Origin: Ophthalmolycus amberensis | Taxonomy: Eukaryota > Chordata > Actinopteri > Perciformes > Zoarcidae | Assembly: GCA_024529925.1 (NCBI GenBank) | Contig: JAFEUB010000064.1 | Coordinates: forward strand, 1,524,001 to 1,588,000 | Direction: 5' to 3' | DNA length: 64,000 nucleotides | Shown here: one piece after another, positions 35,992 through 45,900 of the stretch | How the letters are laid out: each line of letters starts with the position of its first letter | How positions within the stretch are numbered: position 1 is the first letter of the stretch | Made by a program: the position numbers and the translations under genes | The notes under the pieces: generated by a model | Database searches by the model: none | The model's input: the letters and a program-made list of their open reading frames with translations, nothing else | What the model was told of the DNA's origin: nothing

Positions 35992-36264
35992 AGGCCTGAT
36001 ACAAAGTTGGTTAGGCCTGAACTGAAAGCCCCACCCACTTGCTTTTGTGATTCATTGCTAGAAGGTTGGGCTCTACATTTTGTAAAAGTTTATTTTCCTG
36101 TTTGAAAAGTTCCCCTGGAATGGGGTGCGTTAGCTTTCAAAAGATTGTAGATAATTGTACCAAGGACAAGATTTTTCAATTTGTTGGTTTTTGGAGGCTT
36201 AGCTCTGATCGTGGCAACTACCTTTTTCACCCATGTGAAGTCTCCTCTTTTTATAAGCTCAAAA

Positions 36265-36338
36265 AGTCCCTGGGTGGGCTTGAACCACCAACCTTTCTGT
36301 TAACAGCCGAACGCGCTGACCAATTGCGCCACAGAGAC
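36265..36338 (-). tRNA. tRNA-Asn(GTT) T105
   Basis: T73; C40A gives one mismatch in the anticodon stem. Confidence 0.82.
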
Positions 36339-36611
36339 AGGCCTGATACAAAGTTGGTTAGGCCCGAACTGTAAGCCTCACCCACTTGCTTTTGCGATTC
36401 ATTGCTAGAAGGTTGGGCTCTACATTTTGTAAAAGTTTATTTTCCTGTTTGAAAAGTTCCCCTGGAATGGGGTGCGTTAGCTTTCAAAAGATTGGAGATA
36501 ATTGTACCAAGGACAAGATTTTTCAATTTGTTGGTTTTTGGAGGCTTAGCTCTGATCGTGGCAACTACCTTTTTCACCCATGTGAAGTCTGCTCTTTTTA
36601 TAAGCTCAAAA

Positions 36612-36618
36612 CGTCCCT

Positions 36619-36664
<46 letters not shown>

Positions 36665-36685
36665 GACCAATTGCGCCACAGAGAC
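36612..36685 (-). tRNA. tRNA-Asn(GTT) T106, G73
   Basis: G73; consensus body. Confidence 0.94.
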
Positions 36686-36957
36686 AGGCCTGATACAGAG
36701 TTGGTTAGGCCCGAACTGCAAGCCCCACCCACCTGCTTTTGCTATTCATTGCTAGAAGGTTGGGCTCTACATTTTGTAAAAGTTTATTTTCCTGTTTGAA
36801 AAGTTCCCCTGGAATGGGGTGCGTTAGCTTTCAAAATATTGTAGATAATTGTACCAAGGACAAGATTTTTCAATTTGTTGGTTTTGGAGGCTTAGCTCTG
36901 ATCGTGGCAACTACCTTTTTCACCCATGTGAAGACTGCTCTTTTTATAAGCTCAAAA

Positions 36958-36964
36958 AGTCCCT

Positions 36965-37010
<46 letters not shown>

Positions 37011-37031
37011 GACCAATTGCGCCACAGAGAC
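36958..37031 (-). tRNA. tRNA-Asn(GTT) T107
   Basis: T73; consensus body. Confidence 0.92.
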
Positions 37032-37304
37032 AGGCCTGATACAGAGTTGGTTAGGGCCGAACTGCAAGCCCCACCCACTTGCTTTTGCGATTCATTGCTA
37101 GAAGGTTGGGCTCTACATTTTGTAAAAGTTTATTTTCCTGTTTGAAAAGTTCCCCTGGAATGGGGTGCGTTAGCTTTCAAAAGATTGTAGATAATTGTAC
37201 CAAGGACAAGATTTTTCAATTTGTTGGTTTTTGGAGGCTTAGCTCTGATCGTGGCAACTACCTTTTTCACCCATGTGAAGTCTGCTCTTTTTATAAGCTC
37301 AAAA

Positions 37305-37378
37305 AGTCCCTGGGTGGGCTTGAACCACCAACCTTTCTGTTAACAGCCGAATGCACTGACCAATTGCGCCAAAGAGAC
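37305..37378 (-). tRNA. tRNA-Asn(GTT) T108, edge copy, decayed
   Basis: T73; G7T, C23T, G26A and C40A damage the acceptor, D and anticodon stems. Last full-length copy. Probable pseudo-tRNA. Confidence 0.7.
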
Positions 37379-37489
37379 AGGCCTGATACAAAGTTGGTTA
37401 GGCCCGAACTGCAAGCCCCACCCACTTGCTTTTGCTATTCATTGCTAGAAGGTTGGGCTCTACATTTTGTAAAAGTTAATCTTCCTGTT

Positions 37490-37680
37490 TGAAAAGTGCC
37501 CCTTCGTGACCTGGAATAGCTTAAGGTGTGTTAGCTTTTAAAAGATTGTAGATCATTGCACTAAGGACAACATCTGATGATATTCCTCAATTTGTTGGTT
37601 TTTTGAGGCTTAGCTCTGATCGTGGAAACTACCTTTTCCAAATTTGCTCTTTTTATAAGCTCAAAACGTCCCTGGGTGCA
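37490..37680 (-). pseudogene. Truncated terminal array unit with a 3' tRNA stub
   Basis: The spacer remains recognisable but diverged (a short insertion near 37,500, another near 37,570-37,590). It leads into about 12 bp that match the 3' end of the tRNA (37,666-37,677, G73 type). Homology then stops abruptly. The rest of the tRNA and its promoter boxes are missing, so this marks the right boundary of the array. Confidence 0.8.
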
Positions 37681-38570
37681 TCCAGTGGCACTGTACACAG
37701 TGGTAGGCACCACCACCAACGGTGGCGTCATCCTGACTAAGTACTGCTGTGCCTCCTGGACTTGTCTGTCCTCTGAACCTCTCTCTTCCTCTCAGCCCGC
37801 TGCATGCTCCCAGGCTTCTGCCACCGTGCAGCAGCCAGGTGTCTCCTCCTCGCTTGATTCAGCATCTCCTGACAAGTCTGGGGTATATAAATACATAATT
37901 ATGTGTAAAGATATACAATCACTGTATCTATTTTTGTCCCATCTCACTGTCTTCAAATTGTGTTGCTCATCTAAATTTTTTTGTTCAGGCTGTGGATGAT
38001 TCTGCCAAGCTGTCAACTCTGTCCATGCCTGGCATGCCAGAGTGTCTGGTGGACCTGAGGAACCCTCTACCCCCTGCTAATGTGTGCTCCCCTTCTGTAT
38101 CCCCCCCATCTAGGCCTGACTGACCAGTACTACCTGCCTGGCAGCACCGTTGGCCAGGTGAAGAGGAAGGTCTTGGCCACCACAGTCGCAGCACTGACGT
38201 CTGCGAAGCTGCATACCCAGTGGCAGCTCCTCCCTGCTCCACCCGCTCCACCCTCGGCCCCTCAGCCAGTGTCGCAGCAGCACCTCTTCCTTGCTCCACC
38301 TCAGCTGGCGATGCTGGCTCCAGTGACCTTACAGGTGGCTGGCCTCGTTGCTGTGCCACAGGCCCTGGGTTTCAGACCCTCCGCTGCCCTTCCTGCTCCT
38401 GCTCGTGTACCAGTCCGCCGAAAGCTGACCCGCAGAGTACTGCACAACACGTGCAAGAAATGCGGGCAGTTCAGGACGGTGGCGACTGGACAGTCAGTAT
38501 AAGGGGACAATATACTGCCCCTCAGTAGAGCGTGTCCCCAAGGAGCAGTGATTGGAGGACATTAAAAAAA
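37680..38570 (+). pseudogene. Decayed coding remnant of an unrecognised fish protein family
   Basis: The plus strand reads openly from about 37,680 (ALYTVVGTTTNGGV) to a possible donor at 37,881. It reads again after a clear acceptor (pyrimidines then CAG) at 37,989. From about 38,080 another frame carries a Pro/Ala-rich stretch ending in a CxxC motif (CKKCGQFRT, about 38,450-38,480). It then hits a stop at 38,500. Shifting frame there restores a plausible continuation (KGTIYCPSVERV), which is broken again by TGA where Trp would suit. A frameshift plus a stop argue for a dead gene. I vaguely associate these motifs with uncharacterised, possibly transposon-related fish proteins, but I cannot name the family. 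A polyadenylation signal lies at 38,817. Confidence 0.45.
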
Positions 38571-39961
38571 AAGATAAGTTTGTTTAACCCCTCTACCAGA
38601 GGCATAGACACTGGAATTTATGTATATAGTTATGTATATATTTTCTAATGGTTACAATGTTCAGATTTGGTTGAAACTGATTTAGAGAAGTGTTGATTTA
38701 ATTGTAGTCATTTCAAGGCTGTAGTTCGTGGTGCTGTTTTCTTTTATATATTATATTATTTTTTATTGAGTAGTGTTTCTAATATTTTGTCCTCCCTAGT
38801 TATATAAGGATAGGAAAATAAAAGTGTGGCTTATTCATATGTTTTGTGTAAAAAACGAGAAACTGTCCAATAATAATTAAAGAAAAAGGTTGAGGATGTT
38901 CTTTAGTATGTTTGGTATCTACCAGTCACATCACTCAGTCACTCAGACAACACCCTGATGACATCAAGACAGCAGAACATTTATTCTACAAAATCGATCA
39001 ACTTGGAAGATAAAAATAATCTATGTATGGATAGTATAAGTATATAATCTAGACTAGACTCGGGACATTTTACAATGCCTCCGCGCTGGTGACAATCATG
39101 GATGAACGCATTATGCCTCATGCAGCTTATTATTTGTATTTCCTAACTACTGACATTTTTTCCCATATACATTTAATTAACAACACAGTGATCCTGCTTT
39201 TGTATCTTATTCAGTCATTTAGTCAGCATGATTGTCATGAGTATTGGATTTTATAAAACATACTAAATGTTGCCGCTACATTAATATACTGCAGGTACGG
39301 CCAACATGCAACAAGGCACCAAATGCCATAAAAAAAAAAACTTAATTTCCAACACTATTCATCACATATTACATCAGCATTCATATGCAAGTAGTGGAAA
39401 TCCTCAAATTTACTTTTATTTCAAGAGTCTATATCTTTCAAATCTGATTTGATTCACTCACAGGCTGTCAAAATACAACAATGACTACATGTGGCTGATC
39501 TAATAACACAAAACAGTCCTCAAATATTAAGCATATTAACTAGTTCCAAGTATGACAGAATTATTAATTACATGTGAAATGTAGTGCGTTCATGTATGTG
39601 TACAAATAGACAATATGTTGCTGAAACACAAGGCCAATTTTTAATTAACAATACACACTGGCTATGATTTTGACATTGCCTGGTTAGCGCCCTACACTAC
39701 ACAACTTAAGAAAATCAGAAACCCTTTGCAGTCTCCTGGAAAATGTTCAACTCATCAAACAATATGATGTTCAGTAGCTACTGAAGTTCTGTCAGTTCTG
39801 ACATTGAGCCTCAAACATCTGAAGCAAAACAAACTGGAGAATTTTATTCAAGAAACCCAATCAAACAGACCCGTGCAGGGTGGTGGCTGCAGGAGAGTTC
39901 GCAGGTCATTTTCAAAGGAACCTGCACTTTTCTAACCCCACCGGTCTTAATGGCTCAGGTA
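38570..39961 (-). other. AT-rich non-coding stretch, probably partly the GBA2 3' UTR
   Basis: No coding frame is supported. Minus-strand AATAAA hexamers occur at 39,843-39,848 (114 bp after the GBA2 stop), 39,416-39,421 and 38,980-38,985. The GBA2 mRNA could therefore end with a short or an approximately 1-kb 3' UTR. I see no repeat or RNA gene in it. Confidence 0.45.
38817..38822 (+). promoter_or_regulatory. Polyadenylation signal AATAAA downstream of the coding remnant
   Basis: Canonical hexamer about 250 bp after the end of the decayed reading frame, in AT-rich DNA. Confidence 0.4.
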
Positions 39962-42900
39962 CTAGCTCTCTTTTTCCCTCAGATCCTGTCCCTGCTCTCC
40001 GTCTGTGACTCCAGTTCCAGCCGAAGTGGTGCGATCCTTCTGTGAAGTGTTCAGTGCTAGCTGCATGGCCCAGATGCTCAGAGGCCTCATGTACGCCAGA
40101 GAGCGGTAGATGTTCTTCTCACAGTAGGCTTCAGGAGTCTGGAAGGCCATGCCCAGCCTCTCCCACACAGTCCGGTAGCAACCCTCCGCCGTGCGCATAC
40201 CCTCCTCCTGCATACCCTGAGGAAAAAAGACAAGAGGCGTCAGGCATAACTGGACTAAGCGTTAACATTAACCCCAGAACTGCAACAAAACTTGAAAGTA
40301 TGCAGGCCTCCGAATGATAAATTACTTGTGAGTGTTTGCGTATTGTTTTACCCCATGACTGTGAAGTAGCTATTAAAAGACACACACGCTTACCTCATGG
40401 ATCATAGTGGCTGCCAGTCCATACACTACTCCGATCCAGACCTCATCTGACTGGACGCTGGAGCGGTCAGGCACTCCTTCGGGACGCATGCCGTTAACTG
40501 CCCCCATCTGGCCTCCGGCGAAGCTCATCACATTCAAGTCAAAGACAGATTTTAGTGCGCTCTGGATTTTTTCTGTTGGAAAAGCCTGAAAGGGGGGGAG
40601 AGAGGGAGTGGTGATGAGACTACGAGACGTAAGAAAAGAAATCTCAGAAAAGCCCTTTTCAATCTTAACAGGAGAGGAAGGTGGGATGTCTGAGACCTGC
40701 TCGGATGTGACTGTGGACTTCCTGTTCTTTGTCGGACCTACACGAGTTAAGATAAGTCTCTTCTCCTTTTCTCCTGCCTCAGGTGCATAATGTGCATTAT
40801 CATTTTCAACCCTCAGCCATCTAGCTTTGCACTGCCCCTCACCCTGCTCATTGCCTCCTTGGACATTAGAGCTTGCTCACAGTTTAAAGGTGCCACTTGT
40901 GTTTGAACTTGCCTTGTAGTCTCCCTCTCCCAGCCCGGACGCTCTCAGGAACCAGTGGCCAGCACACTGGTCAGACATGACGCTGTTAGAAAGGTCTCTT
41001 CCACTGCTGTCGTAGTTGTAGTACTTTCCTAAACATGAAAGGAAAATAGAAAGAAAGTAAAGGCAGTTCACAACTCAAGCAACGTAGCTGTGGAAATAAC
41101 AGGGATTTAAAAGGTATTATCTGCAACAATTTCCTACAAAAATCAACGTATAGACTGGTACAAAAAATAATCCCCCTCACACTAGAACTAAACCGACAAC
41201 GTGACTACATATTATACGTTTAACTGAAGACAATGACTATTTTTTACTGTTTTAAATCCCTGATGAGTGACAGACTGGATGTAATAGTAAGTAAATGAGT
41301 TTGTCATGCCTCTCACTATTAATTCAGAGATTTCATGGAACTCACCGTTCCACAGCAGTTTGTCAAACGCAGCACTGCCCCGGTCCAAGATGTCCCTGTA
41401 ACGTTGGTACGTCTCCTCGTTGTCCAACAGTCTCGCCATTTTACACATCACACACAGGGACGCCAGCCACAGCCCACCACAGTACGCACTGTAACATACA
41501 AAATACAAGACTTTAAATCACATCATGTTCATAAAAACCATGAGATATTCAGTGGGGGGAAAATACAATATATTAAGAACCCTAGTTGCTTTGAATCTAC
41601 AAGTCGAATCAAACATTAGTCCTCACGTGACCTAAGTTCATTTCCCAGCTTTGGAACTTGTTTCTACAATCTTGCAGCCTGAAAGTATAAAACAGGAACT
41701 CTCAGTTTAGGAAGCCAAACTCATTCATCTTGGCTACAACCTCTGAATCATCCCCTCGGGTCACATTTAGAGAAGCACTGCAGCGATACACAACTCCATT
41801 TTAAGGAATAATCATCACTCATCTGCGTATTTCTATAACCTTTTCTCTACTGATGGTTATTTCAGGGCTTCCATGTTCTTCCTCATCTTCTCACCTTGGT
41901 CCAGTCACCGTCCAACCGTCATAGGTCTGGTCTGCATATCCAGAGTTCTCTATCAGCCCATCTCCATCCAGGTCGAACTTCATCTCTGACTCCATCACCG
42001 CCTAGCAGACCAACCAGAACAAAGACCACCGAGTGGAACAAAACTCTTGAGCAAGCGACATTTAATCCAGTATACTCGTGTTTTGCGTCACTACTACAGA
42101 CGGGATCCAACTGTCAAATGCAGCACAACTAAGATGATCTCGGTCAGGTGTACCTGGCAGACGGGCCACATGTCCTGCAGGTACTGACTGTCCTGGGTGA
42201 GATGGAAGTCCCTGTAGACCTGCAGGACAAACTTCAGGTTCAGGTCCTTCCAGTCTGCAGTGTCATGGATGAGGTAGGCATTTACCCTCAGCCATGGCTC
42301 ATCATCTATCATGTTGTAGTGAGAGGCAATACAACGATCAAAGGAAAGTCTCAGCACAGAACAGAACTGCTTAAAATGTAGTAAATCAAGCATCTTCTTT
42401 CTCTTACCTGGGTCTCCGATGTCGTGAGGCACCACATTTTTGGCCTTGACTGGAGAATACCGCCCACTCATCAGATGGAGCCTCTCTGTTGGGTCCTGCT
42501 GAACCACACTGCCAGCTGAGGAGAGATTATTGCTGTGAAACCTTGCTCTGGTATGACTCTTTATCAAATAGACATGCAGTAGATAATTGATAAAACACTA
42601 AAACGCTTCACTCACCAATATCGTACTGCACACTCAAGGCAAGTTTGGGCCACAGCATGATGAGAGCAAAGGAGGCGTAGAAGTGCACATCGTACGTGTT
42701 GTACATCCTGTACTCCTGACCTGTGAGACAACAGCTTGGTAATGTGGGTCAAGTATTGTCACTTCTAAGGCTGTGTAATGTTAGTACTGTAGCCGAAGGC
42801 GTGTCAGTTTAGTGTAATTATTTCTTGTGCAACAGGTTTTTTTTTTAGTTTTGAATACATGCAACTGTCAAAAAAAACGAATTATCAAAATAGTTGCAGA

Positions 42901-45900
42901 TGTATTTGCTGCTCTCCATCGCGTCTCGCCTTGCAGGCTGACGGCTGTTTCAGTGGCGTTCACCTTCTAGGTAGGCGAAACGGCCAAACTCCTTGACGAC
43001 GGCGGGCTGAGCTGGCAGCCCCCCGTCCTCGCTACGCACGCCGCCGCTGACATCGGCGTCCTCCGGTAGCTCCGTCCACACCGTCCCTCCGTCCACCACG
43101 AAGTACAGCTCGTTAAACAGGGCTGACTTGTACCAGGAGGGGAGAGCGCTGCAACAACAAGCCCAGGTGACAGAATAAATTAAAAAGCATGCATTGATGG
43201 AAAACTATTGATCGGTGTTATGTCGTCTGAATTTAGATTAAAAAAATGTTTTATTTCTCATGTAACCGACAGAGATGTTACAACTCAACATACCTGTCCT
43301 GCAGTATGGGTCGTTGCCACTCCTCGATGCTCTTCTCCCACTGTCTGTAGTGTGTTAGGGCGTAGTGGCTGAGCGAGGGGGACGCATCCGCTTTGCTCCC
43401 AAAGTAACGAGTGTATCTCCTGGAAACGGAAAAAGACAGTGGTTGTTACTGAAGGGTTTTTCTTTGCAATTAGGGAGACGTGTGCTTTCATCACTGTCAA
43501 TGATTCATGGAAGAAAATTGTTGTGCTGCATGTATGTGAAGAATGCATCTGTGACAGGGATTTTAAAAAAAAGAGGGTCGAGCACAGACAGCCACAAGCT
43601 GCGTTTAAGCTCGACACTGACAACACTAGTGTGGTCTTTTTTTCAGTTAAAAGTACCAAATGTAAAAGGGAGAAAGATCCCCGTAGCTTGTTTACGTTCC
43701 CGTGTGTTTGACGTACCTGAGGTGTGTCCTCTCCCTAGAGCCGAAGGTGATGGTGGGCATGTCCCAGGACAGGCAGAACTCCAGGCTGTTACGGCTCTGA
43801 GCCGGCACCGAGCAGCCCGCAGCCAGCGCCGCTGCCACCTTCTCTCCCTTAGGCGTCGGCGGGCTGGATCCTGCAGCGGTAAGAGTTGAACTTCATAGTT
43901 TTGACAGGTCGAGTTTGGTTTGGTTGCACCAAATGTTACCCCGCATGTTTAATGTCTCTGCTCACAGTGTTTAATGCTCGAGTGATGTATTGCTATTGTG
44001 GGTGTTTTTTTTTTTTTTACTGTGAATCAGTTTCTTTCATTCTACTTCTTTCCCCTTTTTCATGCTTCTGCTTCATGACCGTCTCATCCCTCCGCAGTCT
44101 GTTTTTAAACACTTGTAATTGTGGATCCCGCTGCATTTCTTCAACACCGTAACTCAGCACTGACCTGTAGGCGAGTCCAGCCGTCCGTCAGTGATGAGGT
44201 CACTCCACAGGCCACTGCAGGTTCCCTTCGGACTGAACGCTGTCTGGTGACTGACCTCCCTGTCAGGCTGTTGCACACAAACACTCCTGGTAAATCTAAA
44301 ACCTAATGCTCACTAACACCACAGATTCCACAACCAGTTGATTCTTATAAATCCACTTCCAGATAACGGAGACTATTGTTGCAAATCCTGTTTATTCCTT
44401 GGGGATTGCTTGCTCAGCTGCTTACAGTGTAATCTACCACAAAAACCTCGGAAGCTGCTAAAAGCTCGTAACTCAAACCTGTTCTCGGGCTGCGATGCAC
44501 AGAGTGTAAGGGTTCACTGTAGGGCAGTGATGGAGCAAGACCCCCGACACCGCCTCCCCCTCCTTCTCCAGGTGGAATGGTTCATTCCAGTGTCCCCCGC
44601 TCTTGTCGTCCTTGTGACCCGACCCGTTGACCATCGTGAACATGATGGAGACATCCAGAGCGTAGTCATTGTTGTTCTCTATGTCCCACACAAATACTGC
44701 CACCGGGAGACTCGAGTCCTGAGGAAAAGTAGATAAACGTGGAGGAATCATCGTGAAGAACAAATGATTTATACTTGCAACTGCAAATAACAACATATTT
44801 TCTCACATCAAATCAATTGCACAGGTCTGACAAAGGTAGAATAACTATATTGGGATTGTTTGAATTACCTTGTAGTCATGCGGGATGACGGGGGAGATCT
44901 GTCTGCAGGTTAATGTGACGTTCTGTCCCGGCAGGTGGTAGACGGTCCAGGCGCGGGGGTACAAGGCGTGATAGAAGGCATACTCTCCGCAGTAGCCCCA
45001 GTTCCAGCCTTGTAGTGTGGGAGGACGCTCTACGGACAACACCTGCTGGTAAACTGTTTGCCCCCCCCGACGCAGACACACTGTGAACTAAGAACAGAAA
45101 AAGATGTGAATACAGGGAATTTTTTTTTGCGTAAGTTAAAAGATAAGACATTAGACATTACATGTCCCAGAATGCCCTCTGACAACCCTTTAGGTGAAAT
45201 GTCTGAACCTGATTGTGCATCCAGCTGTTGGTTATACGTTCAGGTGGAAGGCGCTAAAGTCGTTATGACAAGAACAGCAAGAGAGCGGGTTTTTCCGGGA
45301 ACAAAGAGTCACACCCTTTAATCAAACAACACCATGACTACTGTAAATAATCTGGTACTTCTGTGTCTCCGTTTGTTTCCGAGATACAAATAAGTTAGCG
45401 TGCAATTATACAGGATATAAAAGGATCAAAGTAACTAAATATCCTTTGGTGTTGTTGTTTTTATGATGTAGTACGCTTTCACACCAGCCTCCGTCTATTT
45501 GAGATCATGCGGACCTGGTTTGCTGTGACAGTTTTGTAGTGGTACATCCCAGGGTTCAGTTGCCATCTGCAGAACTCCCCCCTCCAACCTCTGGTGATGG
45601 TTCCTCCTCCAATGCCGCCAAGTGGAGCACCTGCAATTTAGAGTATGGCGTCAACGTTTAATGGAGTTTTGATCCAATATTAGAGGATCAGAGCCAACCT
45701 TAAACACTGACGATGTAGACGAATGCTAGAGGCACCAACCATCCATACAGTTTTTAAAGGTGCTTATATGTATTGATGTTTTTACTTTGCATCCATTGGA
45801 TTATGTATCGATGTGTAAGTTACGCCCCTTGTGAGATCCTGAACTCACCGTATATTTGACGTAAGGGTTGGGCACGAAACATATCAATGAATGGAGCTTT

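Larger units (their letters stand above)
1..37680 (-). repeat. Tandem array of about 347-bp units, each with one tRNA-Asn(GTT) gene
   Basis: The same unit recurs at 347-bp steps (range about 342-350) from base 1, where the window cuts into it, to about 37,680. Each unit has 74 bp of minus-strand tRNA gene and about 273 bp of spacer. I number the tRNAs T1 (168) to T108 (37,305). Spacer and tRNA are similarly conserved, which suggests recent amplification or gene conversion rather than selection on the tRNA alone. Marker classes recur: one with two tRNA stem mismatches (T1, T15, T31, T43, T48); one with a 5-bp deletion 3' of the tRNA (T5, T14, T30); one with spacer 'gttaccc' (T2, T16, T32, T49); a G73 class; and a +1 'gtactgc' class (T59, T66-T69). 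Units from T99 rightward are the most diverged. The unit length is not a multiple of three, and the long open frames it creates have no coding merit. Confidence 0.97.

Noticed and set aside
5..37492. Dozens of plus-strand open frames of 60-137 codons with near-identical products
   Set aside because: They are read through spacer and antisense tRNA of the repeat unit. Their ends follow unit variants and no splice or family signal supports them.
1..37680. CRISPR, ribosomal or 5S RNA array
   Set aside because: The repeat is the whole 347-bp unit with no variable spacers, and its conserved gene folds as tRNA-Asn, not as 5S or rRNA.
37792..38359. Minus-strand frames of 74 and 124 codons
   Set aside because: They are shadows of the GC-rich decayed plus-strand gene and have no start context or similarity.
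43365..43889. Plus-strand 174-codon frame
   Set aside because: It is antisense to GBA2 exons 7 and 8, which are supported by splice sites and protein similarity.
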